A stretch of DNA of 64,000 nt from Yamagishiella unicocca. Taxonomy: Eukaryota > Chlorophyta > Chlorophyceae > Chlamydomonadales > Volvocaceae. The notes under the pieces were generated by a model. The model was not told the origin of the DNA. It made no database searches and saw nothing but the letters and a program-made list of their open reading frames with translations. The translations under genes were made by a program, and so were the position numbers. Below, piece after piece: positions 1 to 10,600 of the stretch (positions are counted from its first letter, which is position 1; the number at the start of each line of letters is the position of its first letter). The stretch spans positions 1,054,001 through 1,118,000 of the forward strand of contig BDSL01000006.1 of NCBI GenBank assembly GCA_003116995.1, read 5' to 3'.

Positions 1-153
1 CCAGGGAGGGTTGCGCCCGCGCCGCGCCCATGTCCTCCCGACCCGAAATTCCGCGGCAACAATGCATCCCGCCCCCCCCTGCGTCACCTACCAGGCGCTT
101 ACCACGCAGCTTCGATTCTGCACTCTGAACATACGCGTTTTCCCAATTTGAAG

Positions 154-3100
154 ACACCACGCACGCTGCCATCTTGTCCTCCCTGCCGGAGGGGAAGTTG
201 GCTGCTGGGGACCCCGACCCGACTCAGCGCTTCGCTATCCGCCCCTCTGCCCTTGGTCGGGTCAGGATGGGTGAGAACCCCCGGTTCTACTCCGTCCGGA
301 ACCTCAACGCCTTCTGCTGGGATCAGCAGATGTACAGGTGGGGCAGGGCAGCGTAGAGACACGTGGGGGGCCGGGACGATCAGGCGGTGGAGGGCATCGG
401 CTGCAGCTGTGGGGGGTATGTGCGTGTGGCGGGCGGGCAGCTGGCAGCTGGGTGGGGCAGCTGGCAGCTGGCTGGCGGCGGAGGGGTCCGTTCAGAGCGG
501 CGACGTTGGGGCCGGGAGGACCTGAGCTGATAACTGGGTACGGAGATGGGGATGATGGTAGCCGCCCTAGCGCCGGCCATAACCTTCGCTCAGCCAGCAA
601 CTCCCAGCCCCAATCCGACACCTCCTTACAAAACCAGCCCCGCCGCCCTCCCCCCGCCTGTCCCTGACCCCCCGCAGCGACACCCTGCTGACTGCGCTGG
701 CGGGGCGGCCCGTCGCGTACGGCTGTTGGTTTCGGAACGAGCCGTCTGCGCGGGTGCAGTGGGATGCGGCCCACCAGCAGCTGTTCGGGCTGCAGGAAAA
801 CGGACCGCTGGAGACCAGGCACTACATGCAGGTGGGGCTCCAGGGGGGGGCGATAAAAGAATCCGCGAATCCACGGCTGACAAACCGAGGGCGGGGCGAG
901 CTCAAGGGGGGGCGAGAAGACCCGGGGTTGCACACCCGGCTGGAGGGGTTGCACACCCGGCTGGAGGGGTTGCACACCCGGCTGGAGGGGTTGGGACGCG
1001 GACAACCGGTGTGGTGGGGGAAGGGAGGGAGGGATTGGCGGAGACAGCCCAGTACTTACCTGGTGTGTGTATGTGTTTGTGTATATGTGTGTTTTATAAA
1101 TGTGTGTGTGTGTCTCTCTCTCGCCAGGCCGAGCGGCTGCCCTGGCCCCCCGAGATGCTGGAGCATGCGCCGGACTACCCCAACCGGCACGCGGCGGAGG
1201 TGTGGACCGGACAGATGACAGTGCCCAACGCCAGGGTGGGTGGTACAAGAAACCAACTCCCGATCCCGCTGCCCCTTGCTGTGGCTTGCGAGCCGTGTGT
1301 CATGTTGCCACCTCGTACACATGCGGATGTCGTACTCTGTGACCTGACGTGGCGGCGCCCGCAGGGGGTGTGGCCGGCGGAGCTGGGTGGCGCCTTCTTC
1401 CCGCCGCAGCGGGGACCCACCTCGCAGGGCTGGATCGATATACTCAAGGTGGGGCAGGGGGGGCCAAGGGAGGGACCCGGGGGGGCAAGGGGGGCAAGGG
1501 AGGGGGGCAGGGGGGTGCCGGGAGGTGTTTCATGGGCAGCTCGTGGCGGGTTATTATCTTGGCGCTGTGGGCTGGGCGAAATTCGCGAATGGCTGGGGGG
1601 CTGGCGGGGTGGCGAGAAGGTCCGGCTACTCGACATAGGAACCGGAAGGGGTAAAGGGAGGCTGCCCCTGTGGCAGGTTGCCGCTTGGGCGCGGGGTCTG
1701 GTGGGGGGTGCAGGCGCGGTGCCCCGACCTGACTTGCCCAACCCCTCCCTCCCCGCCTCTTACCCTCCTGGCACCGGCCTCTCCGCCTCCGCGGCCGCCG
1801 CCGCTGCCAACTCCGCCACCCCCTGCCGCCTCCTCCCGCCGCCAGGCTGACGTGCTGCCGCTGTGGCCAGACCCGGAGGACCCGAGCCAGGTGAGCAACC
1901 CCCCCCCATCGGTGCCACTTTTCAGTGCCGACCTAAACCCTCCTAAACCCCACCCTTGACTGCAAACCCGGTCGTCCCTGCCCCTCCCGCCGCTGGCAAC
2001 ACCACCCGACCCGCACCCGCAGCTCCGGAACCTTGTAGAGCCCTTCGTAGCCCTTCGTAGTCCACCCCGTGGAACCCTCCCTCGTCGCGGCCCCCCGCGC
2101 CCAGGCCGATGCGGCCGCCGCCATCACCGAGCTGTTCGCCTACCTGCCCATCTACCTGGCCGAGTCGTGGTCTCTAGGCGGCGCATTCGGCTACTGGAAC
2201 CCTGCGCTGCTGGGGCCCGGGGTGGCGCCGCCAGTAGCGCTGGCGCACTTCGTCCACGTGCCCGGTGGCGCCACCAACAAGATGACGGTCAAGGTGCGCT
2301 AGCGCCCGGGGCAGCAAGCGGGCAGTGTGCTGGTGCGGCCCGCAGCCGCGTGCCGAGCATGTTCTACCCTTCGCACCCATACCAAACGAGCTCGTACCGG
2401 TCCATCCCATTCCGCCCACGTGTCCACACCGCCTCCACCGCCTCCGCCTCCGCCTCCACCGCCGCCAACTCCGCCGCCTCCCTCCGCTTCACGCCCCTCC
2501 CCCCAGATGGCCACCAACAACTGGGACTGGGACGTGGCTCATGCGGTCCACCCCAAGCGCGGCGTCTTCTTCGCCTCCACTAGCGCCGCCCCCGTGCCGG
2601 ACGTCCTGGCTCTGAGCCGGGAGGTGGAGGGCCGCGAGTGGCCCAGTGAGAAAGCCTTCGCGGCCGCCACGCTCGCGCTGCTGCGGCTGGGCATGGAGAT
2701 GGGGCGAGCAGCCGCCTTCCCCGCTCCCCGCTGCAACGTCAGCTGGCTAGGCGGGGAGCAGAACAACAAGCTGCCGCTGCAGGTCCACCATGTAAGGGAG
2801 GGAGGGGGCGCAGTCGGGGCGGGGCCGGAGGGGAGGAGCATGGGTTTGGGGTTTGGGTTTCGGAGCGCGCTGGCTGTGTGGGAGGCTGATGTAGAGCAGA
2901 AGGAGCAGTGGGGTTGAGGGGGGGCTGCTGGCCGGCAGGTGTTTGGGGCTCCGGAGGGAGGTAAGGCGGGAGGGAGGCAGAGTCGGGGATCCCGCTCGCC
3001 TCCACAACACCCCCCCTCCCCTAACCGGCCCCTAACCCCAGGGCTACCACATCCCCTATTCGCCAGCTGGCAAGGGTTTCAGTGACCTGCGCTGCTTGTG

Positions 3101-4180
3101 GGGCGGCCACCTGCAGTACGGCTGCCAGGCCGTACGGTCGTACTTCTCCGGCGGGTGCGTGCGTCTTCGGGTTCCAGGTCCACCCGTTCGTCACACTCAC
3201 AAAAACACACAGACACGAAGGCCCCTCTCCCCACACCATTGTGAACATTCACACATACATTGTGAACACTCACACGAACACACGGAGTCGGTAACTGGCA
3301 CACACACGGGCTGTCGGACGTTCCGTGGAGTTCCGCGGATTCGCGATTCATTTGACGCACATGCGGCCCCGGCCCCGTGCCAGGACCCACCTACCGTAGC
3401 TTGGGAGGGGCCGGTCGGCTGTGAGGGGCGGGCCGGCGGAAGGAAGGAAGCGAAGATTCCGACCAACCCAAGTGGGTCGCGCGGATTGCCGTACAGCAAG
3501 CTCACCGATTGGCCCGGTCCTCAGCTCCCTTCTTCATCCGCGACACCTCCCCCCGTCCCCGGTCCTCCCCCCCCCCCACACCCACCCGTTATCCTGTCCC
3601 GTTGCGTAATACGGTTTTTATACAACCCCCCACCCACCCACGCAGGCTGCTAGCTCCCGAGTACGACCACCTCCTGGACCTGATCCACCAGGACAACCAC
3701 GGCCACGGCGCCAGCGCCCGCAGCGCCGCCAACCTGGTGCAGCTGGGCTTCGTGCTGGACCCGCTACACATGCATACCGGCAGTAGCATCGCCGGCGGCG
3801 ACCTGGATGTGGTGGAGGTGCCCCGGGAGCTGCTACAGCCGCCGCCGCCGGCCACGTCATGGGACGTGACGGAGCTCGCCGCCAAACTCATGGAGCGGTA
3901 CGGCGGCCCCGGCAGCGGCCTCTTACAAAGCAACCACAGCACCTCAGCTGCTGCCGGTGTTGCCGGGAGTGGCAGTAAAAACGGTGATGGCAGTAGCAGC
4001 CGCCCCGTGGTGCTGGTGCTGCCGGAGGTACCGCTCCTGTCGGACAAGCAGGGCCCCCGGCACGAGCTGTTCAAGAGGGAGCTGGAGACGGGGTCCGACC
4101 GGTCGGTCATGTCTTGCGATTGGATCCGTACGGGCAGGCCGTACAGGAGGAGGCGTGGTGCCAGGCGGAGGAGGCTGTAG
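154..4180 (+). CDS. Unrecognised multi-exon protein, 3' part; weak glycosyltransferase-like character
   Basis: Nine exons keep one frame: about 154-337, 678-831, 1128-1235, 1365-1448, 1846-1890, 2105-2293, 2507-2791, 3042-3154 and 3646-4180 (TAG). All junctions are GT-AG and all phases agree, giving about 565 residues. The first exon is open upstream to a stop at 126-128 and has an acceptor at 152-153. An ATG at 267 is an alternative start, so the 5' end is uncertain. The protein has aromatic, non-repetitive segments such as NAFCWDQQMY, ALAHFVHVPGG and NNWDWDVAHAV. The stretch ALLRLGMEMGRAAAFPAPRC resembles the 'long-established residents, then P..C' pattern seen in plant/algal GT77-type nucleotide-sugar transferases, but I could not identify a catalytic DxD with confidence. 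The last exon ends in an Arg-rich tail. That this is a real gene is well supported by the phasing; the function is a guess. Confidence 0.55.
925..987. repeat. 21-bp tandem repeat, 3 copies, intronic
   Basis: Three identical 21-bp units beginning GGGTTGCACACCCGG lie inside the intron between the 678-831 and 1128-1235 exons. The same intron also carries a GT-rich run at about 1063-1112, just before the acceptor. Confidence 0.9.
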
Positions 4181-4962
4181 GCGAGCGAGGGCGTGCGGGC
4201 GGGGGCTCCGTGAGAGCGCCGTACAGCGACGGGATTTGGGTGGAGCATGGGCTGCAGGGGCGTTAGTAATTATTTAAGCAGTGGTGGTGATAGCAATGAT
4301 CGCGAAAGCGTGCTGTGGTGCTGTGGTGGTGGTGGTGATGGTAGCCATGATCCGGAAGTCGAGCTGCGGGGCAGTGTGGGGGTGGTGCTGTGGTGGTGGG
4401 GGACCCCGGGACCTGGCAGGTGCGGAACAAGTGCAAAGTGCGCAATTGGTGTGCGGGCTGTGTGGACACAAGCGCACCTGTGAGCTGAGGGAGGTTGCAG
4501 GGGAGGAGGGGAGCAGCTGCTCCTAAGCTCGACACACGCGCCAGCTTGATGCTGCCGTACGGTGGTGGGCGCACACGCCGGCGTCGGGACCAGGTAGCCG
4601 GCGGTCGGGTGCCCGCTCGCAGCATATTGGTTTCGGAGCATGAAAAGATGTTCCGTTGCGTCGCCGCTCCAACGCTGGTTCGCTGTTACAGCAACGCCTG
4701 CGGAACAAATGCGTCGGCATGACTTCTGCACCTTGCGTCCACACCAGCAGCCGCGGCGGGGCGGGGGGTGCGGGCATAGCGCATAGGGGCATCAGTTATG
4801 CTGGAACGGTTGCAGGGAGCGCGACGAGTGTACCTGGGGCGACGTACAAATTTACAGGCTTGATGCGAAGAAAAAGCACTTGCGACGACTATAACGGCAG
4901 AAATAACGGCAGAAATAAAGGGAATTATTACCTCCATAATGGTCTGCAAAGACCTCACCCTG

Positions 4963-5054
4963 TCGGCAAGCAAAGGGGGCTGAAAAGCCAGCTTCCAAAC
5001 TACAACGAGATCGGCAAGCAAAAGGGGCTGAAAAGCCAGCTTCCAAACTACGAC
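4963..5054. repeat. 48-bp direct tandem duplication
   Basis: Two nearly identical 48-bp units start with TCGGCAAGCAAA at 4963 and 5011. They differ by one base in the purine run and diverge at the end. Just upstream, the phrase ACGGCAGAAATA occurs twice at about 4893-4918. Confidence 0.85.
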
Positions 5055-5569
5055 ACTTTTTAATTTTTTTTGCAGTCATGTCCGCCCTAGCCACAGTCAT
5101 ACAACTGGAAAAGTGAGTCGTCCTCATGACCGAAGGTAGGGCGGCACGACCCGCATTCAAAAGAAGAAGCGAGGACAGAAGGCTCGCACCACAGCGCCAA
5201 GGCCGCGGCCCCAAAAAGATGAACCTGTCCACCAGCAACTAACATACAAAAAGCACCAGCGGGGTGCCGTACCAACCACCGCGGCCTCCGACACAACACA
5301 AGGGCGAAGGCTGGAATGGGGCCTCCGCCTCCTAAGAGCAAAAAACGGATCACACGTCAAGCGTCAACGAACTCCGACCCGCCACTGCGCTTCACAACCG
5401 AAACCAATTTGGTGGTTGCAAGCTGTTCGGCCGGGTTCTTCAGTCCAACCTTCCCCCAGCCACAGGCAACTAGTCGGCAGCACAGGAAAAGTGCCCGGGT
5501 GGCGTGGGAGGACAGGCGCATACAAAAACTCACCAAACACAACTTTTGGGGTGTAAAGCTACATATCGC

Positions 5570-5655
5570 AAACCGCCCCAGCGGGCGGTTTCGAACGGAA
5601 GCATGGCTTCCAAGTGACCCTCCGGCCCTAGCACCCGCCCCATGCACGGGGCGGG
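5570..5655. other. Pair of perfect GC-rich hairpins
   Basis: The first inverted repeat is AAACCGCC / GGCGGTTT (5570-5577 and 5584-5591) with a 6-nt loop. The second is CCCGCCCC / GGGGCGGG (5634-5641 and 5648-5655), also with a 6-nt loop. They follow a TGTAA (5552-5556) by 14 bases, so they may lie near an RNA 3' end. Function is unknown. Confidence 0.6.
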
Positions 5656-7611
5656 CAGACCTGGCACGGGTAGTACGACAATAGCACATCGCCCCGCCTA
5701 CTTTGAAGAAAGCCAGTCGGTAAAAGCGCAGGGTATCGTCCCCACTATAACGCGGGCAGCCGCGGTGTCCAGTCCATAATATTGGAGCTTCTTACCTCGG
5801 ACGGGCTGGGCCGTCACCTTATATGAATCGCCCCCACAACACGACTGGTAAAAGCAGTACCGTACTACAAGAAGCGAGCGGGAAGGGGCGCAGGCACCCC
5901 CTCCCTCCACCCCTCCCTCCACGGGTCTTCCTCGCAACCTCCCTCACTCCCTCATCCCCTCCCCTGCCCTTAACATCGCCCCCAAGGGTGCACACGGGGG
6001 GGACGCTTGCACAGCAGTGCGCTGCAGGTCCCTCGTGTTCCTGAGGGGGGGCAGACAGCTCCCCTGCAGCTGAGCTCCCAAAACTCGTCCCCGGCACCCG
6101 ACCCGAGAGGCGAGCCTCAGGGATACCGCACCGCCGCAGCAAAAGCAAAACACCGGGCAGCAGGGCGCTCCACCCAGTGGCCCCCTGGCCTCCAACAGGG
6201 CCAGGCGGCCTTCAAAACCAGTAACCCCATGGCGTCAGCACGAGCGCCACCAGGCGGCTCAAGGGGGGGTCCCCTCCCTTGAGTAGTCCCGGCCCAAACC
6301 AATAAACCAACCAATCCGAGCAGCAGTTCCAACCAACAACCAATCCGTCCAACCAATCCGGAGAACCACCTCCGGCGCAGCCGTTGCGCAAGCTGCGATG
6401 GTCTATCGCAATGGCCTGATGCCCATAGTCTGGCACCGTGTGACGAACTCGTACGAATGTACGACGAGGATGTTTCCACGTCACCTCGCCATATACATAC
6501 ACCGCTCGGCAAGCCTCGGCGGGGGACAAGCCCCGCATAGGCGTTGCCTCTAGCTGAGACCGAACTCTCCCCTTTTTCTCCCACTCTCTTTGTAACCCGC
6601 TCAGTTGCCGTTCCCGACAGCTCGCTGTCAAGGCCCAATTGTCGTCGGCCGCCAACCAACATTGCAACCGACAAACCGACCGGCGCAACCACCTGCTCCC
6701 ACGGCCCCTCACGGGTCGCACCCCGTCAGGCACTCTCTGCCCAGACGCCCCAGCAAAAACATGCTCGAATGGCAATCACAGGAGGCGGTGATCGCGGCAA
6801 TATGGCCGGGTGGTCGTTCCGTTTGGAACCAACCTGGATTAAATTAGATTGCTATATATGTCGCATGACATGACATCATCCGCGAAAAACTCGAGCTAGC
6901 GTCTTCTCCTTCGGCCACGTCAAGACAAACCGACACGACTTGGCGCGAAACGCGAGGCGGGGACGGGGGGGTTTGTTACTACTGCCCGCGGCAGCGCGAA
7001 AGAGCCCCCCCTTCCCCCTAATCCGCGCCGACGTCCTCACCCGTCCCCTCATTGGCATAAGGCCCACGATCGCAATGGCGAGCTCTGGTATCTCCATGCG
7101 TCGCTCCGCTCCCTCCTCTGTACGGGTCTCGCGATGACGTGTCCCCGATGACTCATCCCCACACTGTACGACGCCACGCCCCTGGGCGATTGGGCGGGGG
7201 GGAACAGTGCTGCAGCACCAGTGTGCCTCTCTACGTCTCTGGTATGCCATCTCCCGACGCCATGCTCAAAACGGCACCAACACCCGATCCAAAAGCCGCT
7301 CGTTGCCTCTTTCCAATCACCAATCACATCTTCCACCACCCTCACCGAAAGCGCACCAGCAGGAAATACTCACCCTCTCCATTGCTCACGACATGCCGTA
7401 CCCATGTCGTACGGCTATTAGCGCCCACGGGTCTCCCACCGGCACTAGCAGGGACCCACGGGTCGCTGGTCGCTCGGCCATGGAGGGGCGCCTCACCTCC
7501 GGGGCGTCCGGGAATCCCTGTACCGCGCGGACACAGGCCGGGGGATCGGGGGGTCCAGGGTTTAGGAGCCTCGAGCTTTCAGGGCATCAGGGTCTTTGAG
7601 CTTTTGGGTTT

Positions 7612-10600
7612 TTAGGTCGCTACCACCGGCGCGTGGATGCTGGTTGGTCTACGGAGCAGATGCGTGGAGCAACAACCAGGGAGCGGTGGAGCAGCGCGCC
7701 GTCTTACAATACACCGCCAGTCGCCCCCAAACCTGCAGACAGCCCCGCCGCCCTGCCGCCCGCCCCCACCCTGCTCCACGACCTCTCCCCTCCCTCCCTC
7801 CCTCCTCCCTCCCTGGAGCTCCACCGACCTGCTCGGCGACCTGAGAGCCGGACGAGGCTGCCGCCACGAGCCGCCGCCAGCCGCCGCTTCCGCCATCGCG
7901 TTCTGCAGCAGCTGAGCCTGCGCTGCACTCCGCTCCGGAGTTAGCGCCGCCGCCGCCGCCGCCGCGTCGGCTGCTGCTGCGGCTGCCGGCGGCAGCGCCC
8001 CTGGGCGGCCGCCTCCCCACGCGGCAGACGAGGCGGCGGACGAGGTGGCGCCGGAGGAACCGGTCCAGGGCTTGTGGGTGGTGGGCACCAGTGCGGGGGT
8101 GCTGCGGGCCCACAGCACCGCCGGCTGCGGTGGAGTGGGGGCCGGAGGGGGTAGGGTAGAGAGCAAACAAGTGCAAATGGATAAAGGAGAGATGGGTGGT
8201 AATAGCTGGGGGAAGGTTGGGATAGACAGAAACCTATGAACGGGGCGGTGGCATGATGCGTTTGGCGGGAGGGGGATAGGCATTGGCGATGTGGTTTGAG
8301 AGGAAGTTTGTAGGTCGGCACTGAATCACACGCCGGAGGACTTGGTGGTGCGTTCCCCCCCATTCACTGTGTATCGACTGCCCGGACCGCCCTTACACTC
8401 ATAGCGCTCCTCGCCGCCAGCCCATATACCCAATCCGAGCCCCTTCTTGTCAGACGGCTCACCTTCTCATCCGCGAACGCCGCCAGCTGCTGCTGCTGCT
8501 TCTGTTTTGGCTGTTGCTGCTGCTGCCGCTGCTGCTGCTGGTTCTGCTGCGCCTGCGCCGCATTGTGCTGCTGCAACAGCGCATGCTCCAAGCTGCTCCG
8601 CACAGTCGCCTCTCCGTGACGCAACATGCCGCTGTAGATTGCCGCCAGCCGGCCCCGCTCGCCCTGAGCCGCCGTCACGGCCACCGCCACTGACTCGCGC
8701 TTCCAGCTGTTGAACGCCGCCGCCGCTGCCGCCGATGCGGCGGCAGGCGACCGCGTCGCCTCGGGCGTCGCGAAGCGCATCGCGGAGCGCGGGGTCGTAA
8801 CGCCGGCGGCGGCGGCGCCGCCGGCGGCGCCGCTGAGGATCGCCGGCGGCGGCGGCGCCGCCGCCGCTGGCGATGCCTCCCCGCTGCTGCTGGTCGCGCG
8901 GGAAGTGTGCCATCCGTGCAGCATCGCCTTGACTGAGCTCACCATGTCATTGCGGGAGCTCAGGAGCAGTGGGGCCTCAGCGCCGCCGCCGGCGGCGGCG
9001 GGTGCGGTTATGGCCCACTCACCTCGCGCCGTCGATGCACCGCTCCTGCCGCCTGCAGCGGCGGCCCACTCACTGCCACCCCCCCGCGCACTGGGCCCTC
9101 CGGCGGCGCCGCCACCTACGGCGGCGGCGGCGGTCCACTCTGGCCGTGCATTCGACGCTCCGATGCCGCCGCCCCCGCCGGCGGCTGTCGCACTCCACTC
9201 AGGCCCCGCCGTCGTTGCGGCGCCGGCGGCGCCGGCGCCGCCGACACGCAGCTTCTGCAGGCTGAGCTTGGGGACCTCCCGAGGCCGCGGCGACGCCACC
9301 GCCGTCGCCTGCAGCGGCGAGGGGTCCTGCGGCGGCGACGCCGCCGGCATGCACGGCAGCGCGTCACTGTCGTACATGTTCTCGTCGCTGCCAGGACGAT
9401 CGCTGCCGGCATAGCCCCTGGCCGCCAGGAACCCCAGTCCCGAGTCCCCGCTCTCGTAGCCGCCTGCCCGACCGGCAGAAGCCGCCAACGGCGCCGAGGG
9501 CATGGTGTACGGCACTAGCGGGGCGTCCCACTCGTCCATGTCGCTGTCGCCCTCGTCTGCCTGGTGGGCGCGCCGGCGAGCACCCCCCCTGGACCTTGGC
9601 GGGGACGTGGGCGGCGTCGAGGTCGGATTGACACCGCGCACATCCACCTTTCGGGTTGGCCACTTCTGCAGCTGCTCCTGCTCCTGCAGCTGTTGCTGCT
9701 GTAGAGGCAGCTGCCCGCCGGGTGGCGCCGGGCCCTCCAGGCTCGACCTGCCCTCCGTCACAGCGCGCGTGAAGCGCGATGCCGTCCACTTGGGACGCGG
9801 CTGGCCCGCCACGTCAGCCGCCAGTCGCGGCGGCGCCGGGGACCAAACGCCAGCGGCGGCGGCCGGCGCCGTGCCGTACTCCATGGCCTCCGCCGCCCTC
9901 GACGCCACGGTAGCATTCTGCCCGGCCCCCCCGTCTTCCGATGAGGCGTGCGACGCTACGGAGCTCGAGGACTCCTCCCGGGCCGCAAAGTTGCTACTGC
10001 CACTGCCGCCGCCGCACTGCGCAGTAGCAATGTCGTCGCTGCTGCCGCTGCTGCTGCCACCAGCCGCAGCCGCAACGGCTTCGCCGCTGCTGCTGCTACC
10101 GCCGCTCCCCGCGCCCACAGGGGACCTAGCGGCGGCCGCTGCGCTCGGCGCCGGCGCGTCTTCACCGTCGCCATTGGCGCTGCCTACGGGCGTCCGGAAC
10201 GGCCGCGTGCCACCGCCGTCGCCGCTATCGCCGACGCGGGCGCGTGGCGGTGAGCCCGGCGGCCGCGGCTGCGGGTCGGCCAGGAAGCGGGGTGACATCA
10301 TGGGGGAGGAGCGCGTCTGCAGGGTCACCAGGCTGCGCGGTGTGCCGCAGGATGAGGTGGAGGCGCCGGAGCGGGGGGAGAAAGGGGACTGCGCGGGAAG
10401 GACGGTGCCGCGGGGGCTGGCCGCACCGGTGCCGCAGCCGAAGGCGGAGCGAGGGGTGAGCAGGCGGGGGTCCACCAGCTGCAGGGAAAGGGGGGAGGCG
10501 CGGTGTGGGATTTGAGAGGGCGGGGGCCGGGGGGGCGGGGAGCTGGAGGTTAGGGGGTGAGCGAGGGGTAAGAAGCCAAAGGATATGACTTCACACGAGG

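Larger units (their letters stand above)
4181..7611. other. Gap between convergent genes; no gene identified
   Basis: I see no conserved coding here. The stretch holds a GGT/GTG-rich simple-sequence run at about 4263-4400, a 48-bp direct duplication at 4963-5054, two perfect hairpins at 5570-5655, a candidate TGTAA signal at 5552-5556 and a C/A-rich run at 6290-6365. One minus-strand frame, 6775-6212, is open for 187 codons and not obviously low-complexity, but matches no family I know. The part around 4860-5350 is less GC-rich than the flanking genes. Much of the gap may be 3' UTR of the two flanking genes. Confidence 0.5.

Noticed and set aside
6212..6775. 187-codon minus-strand frame, not low-complexity
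   Set aside because: No domain, no splice context and an end in hydrophobic Trp/Leu-rich sequence that looks like noncoding translation. Not listed as a gene, though it could be a transposon remnant.
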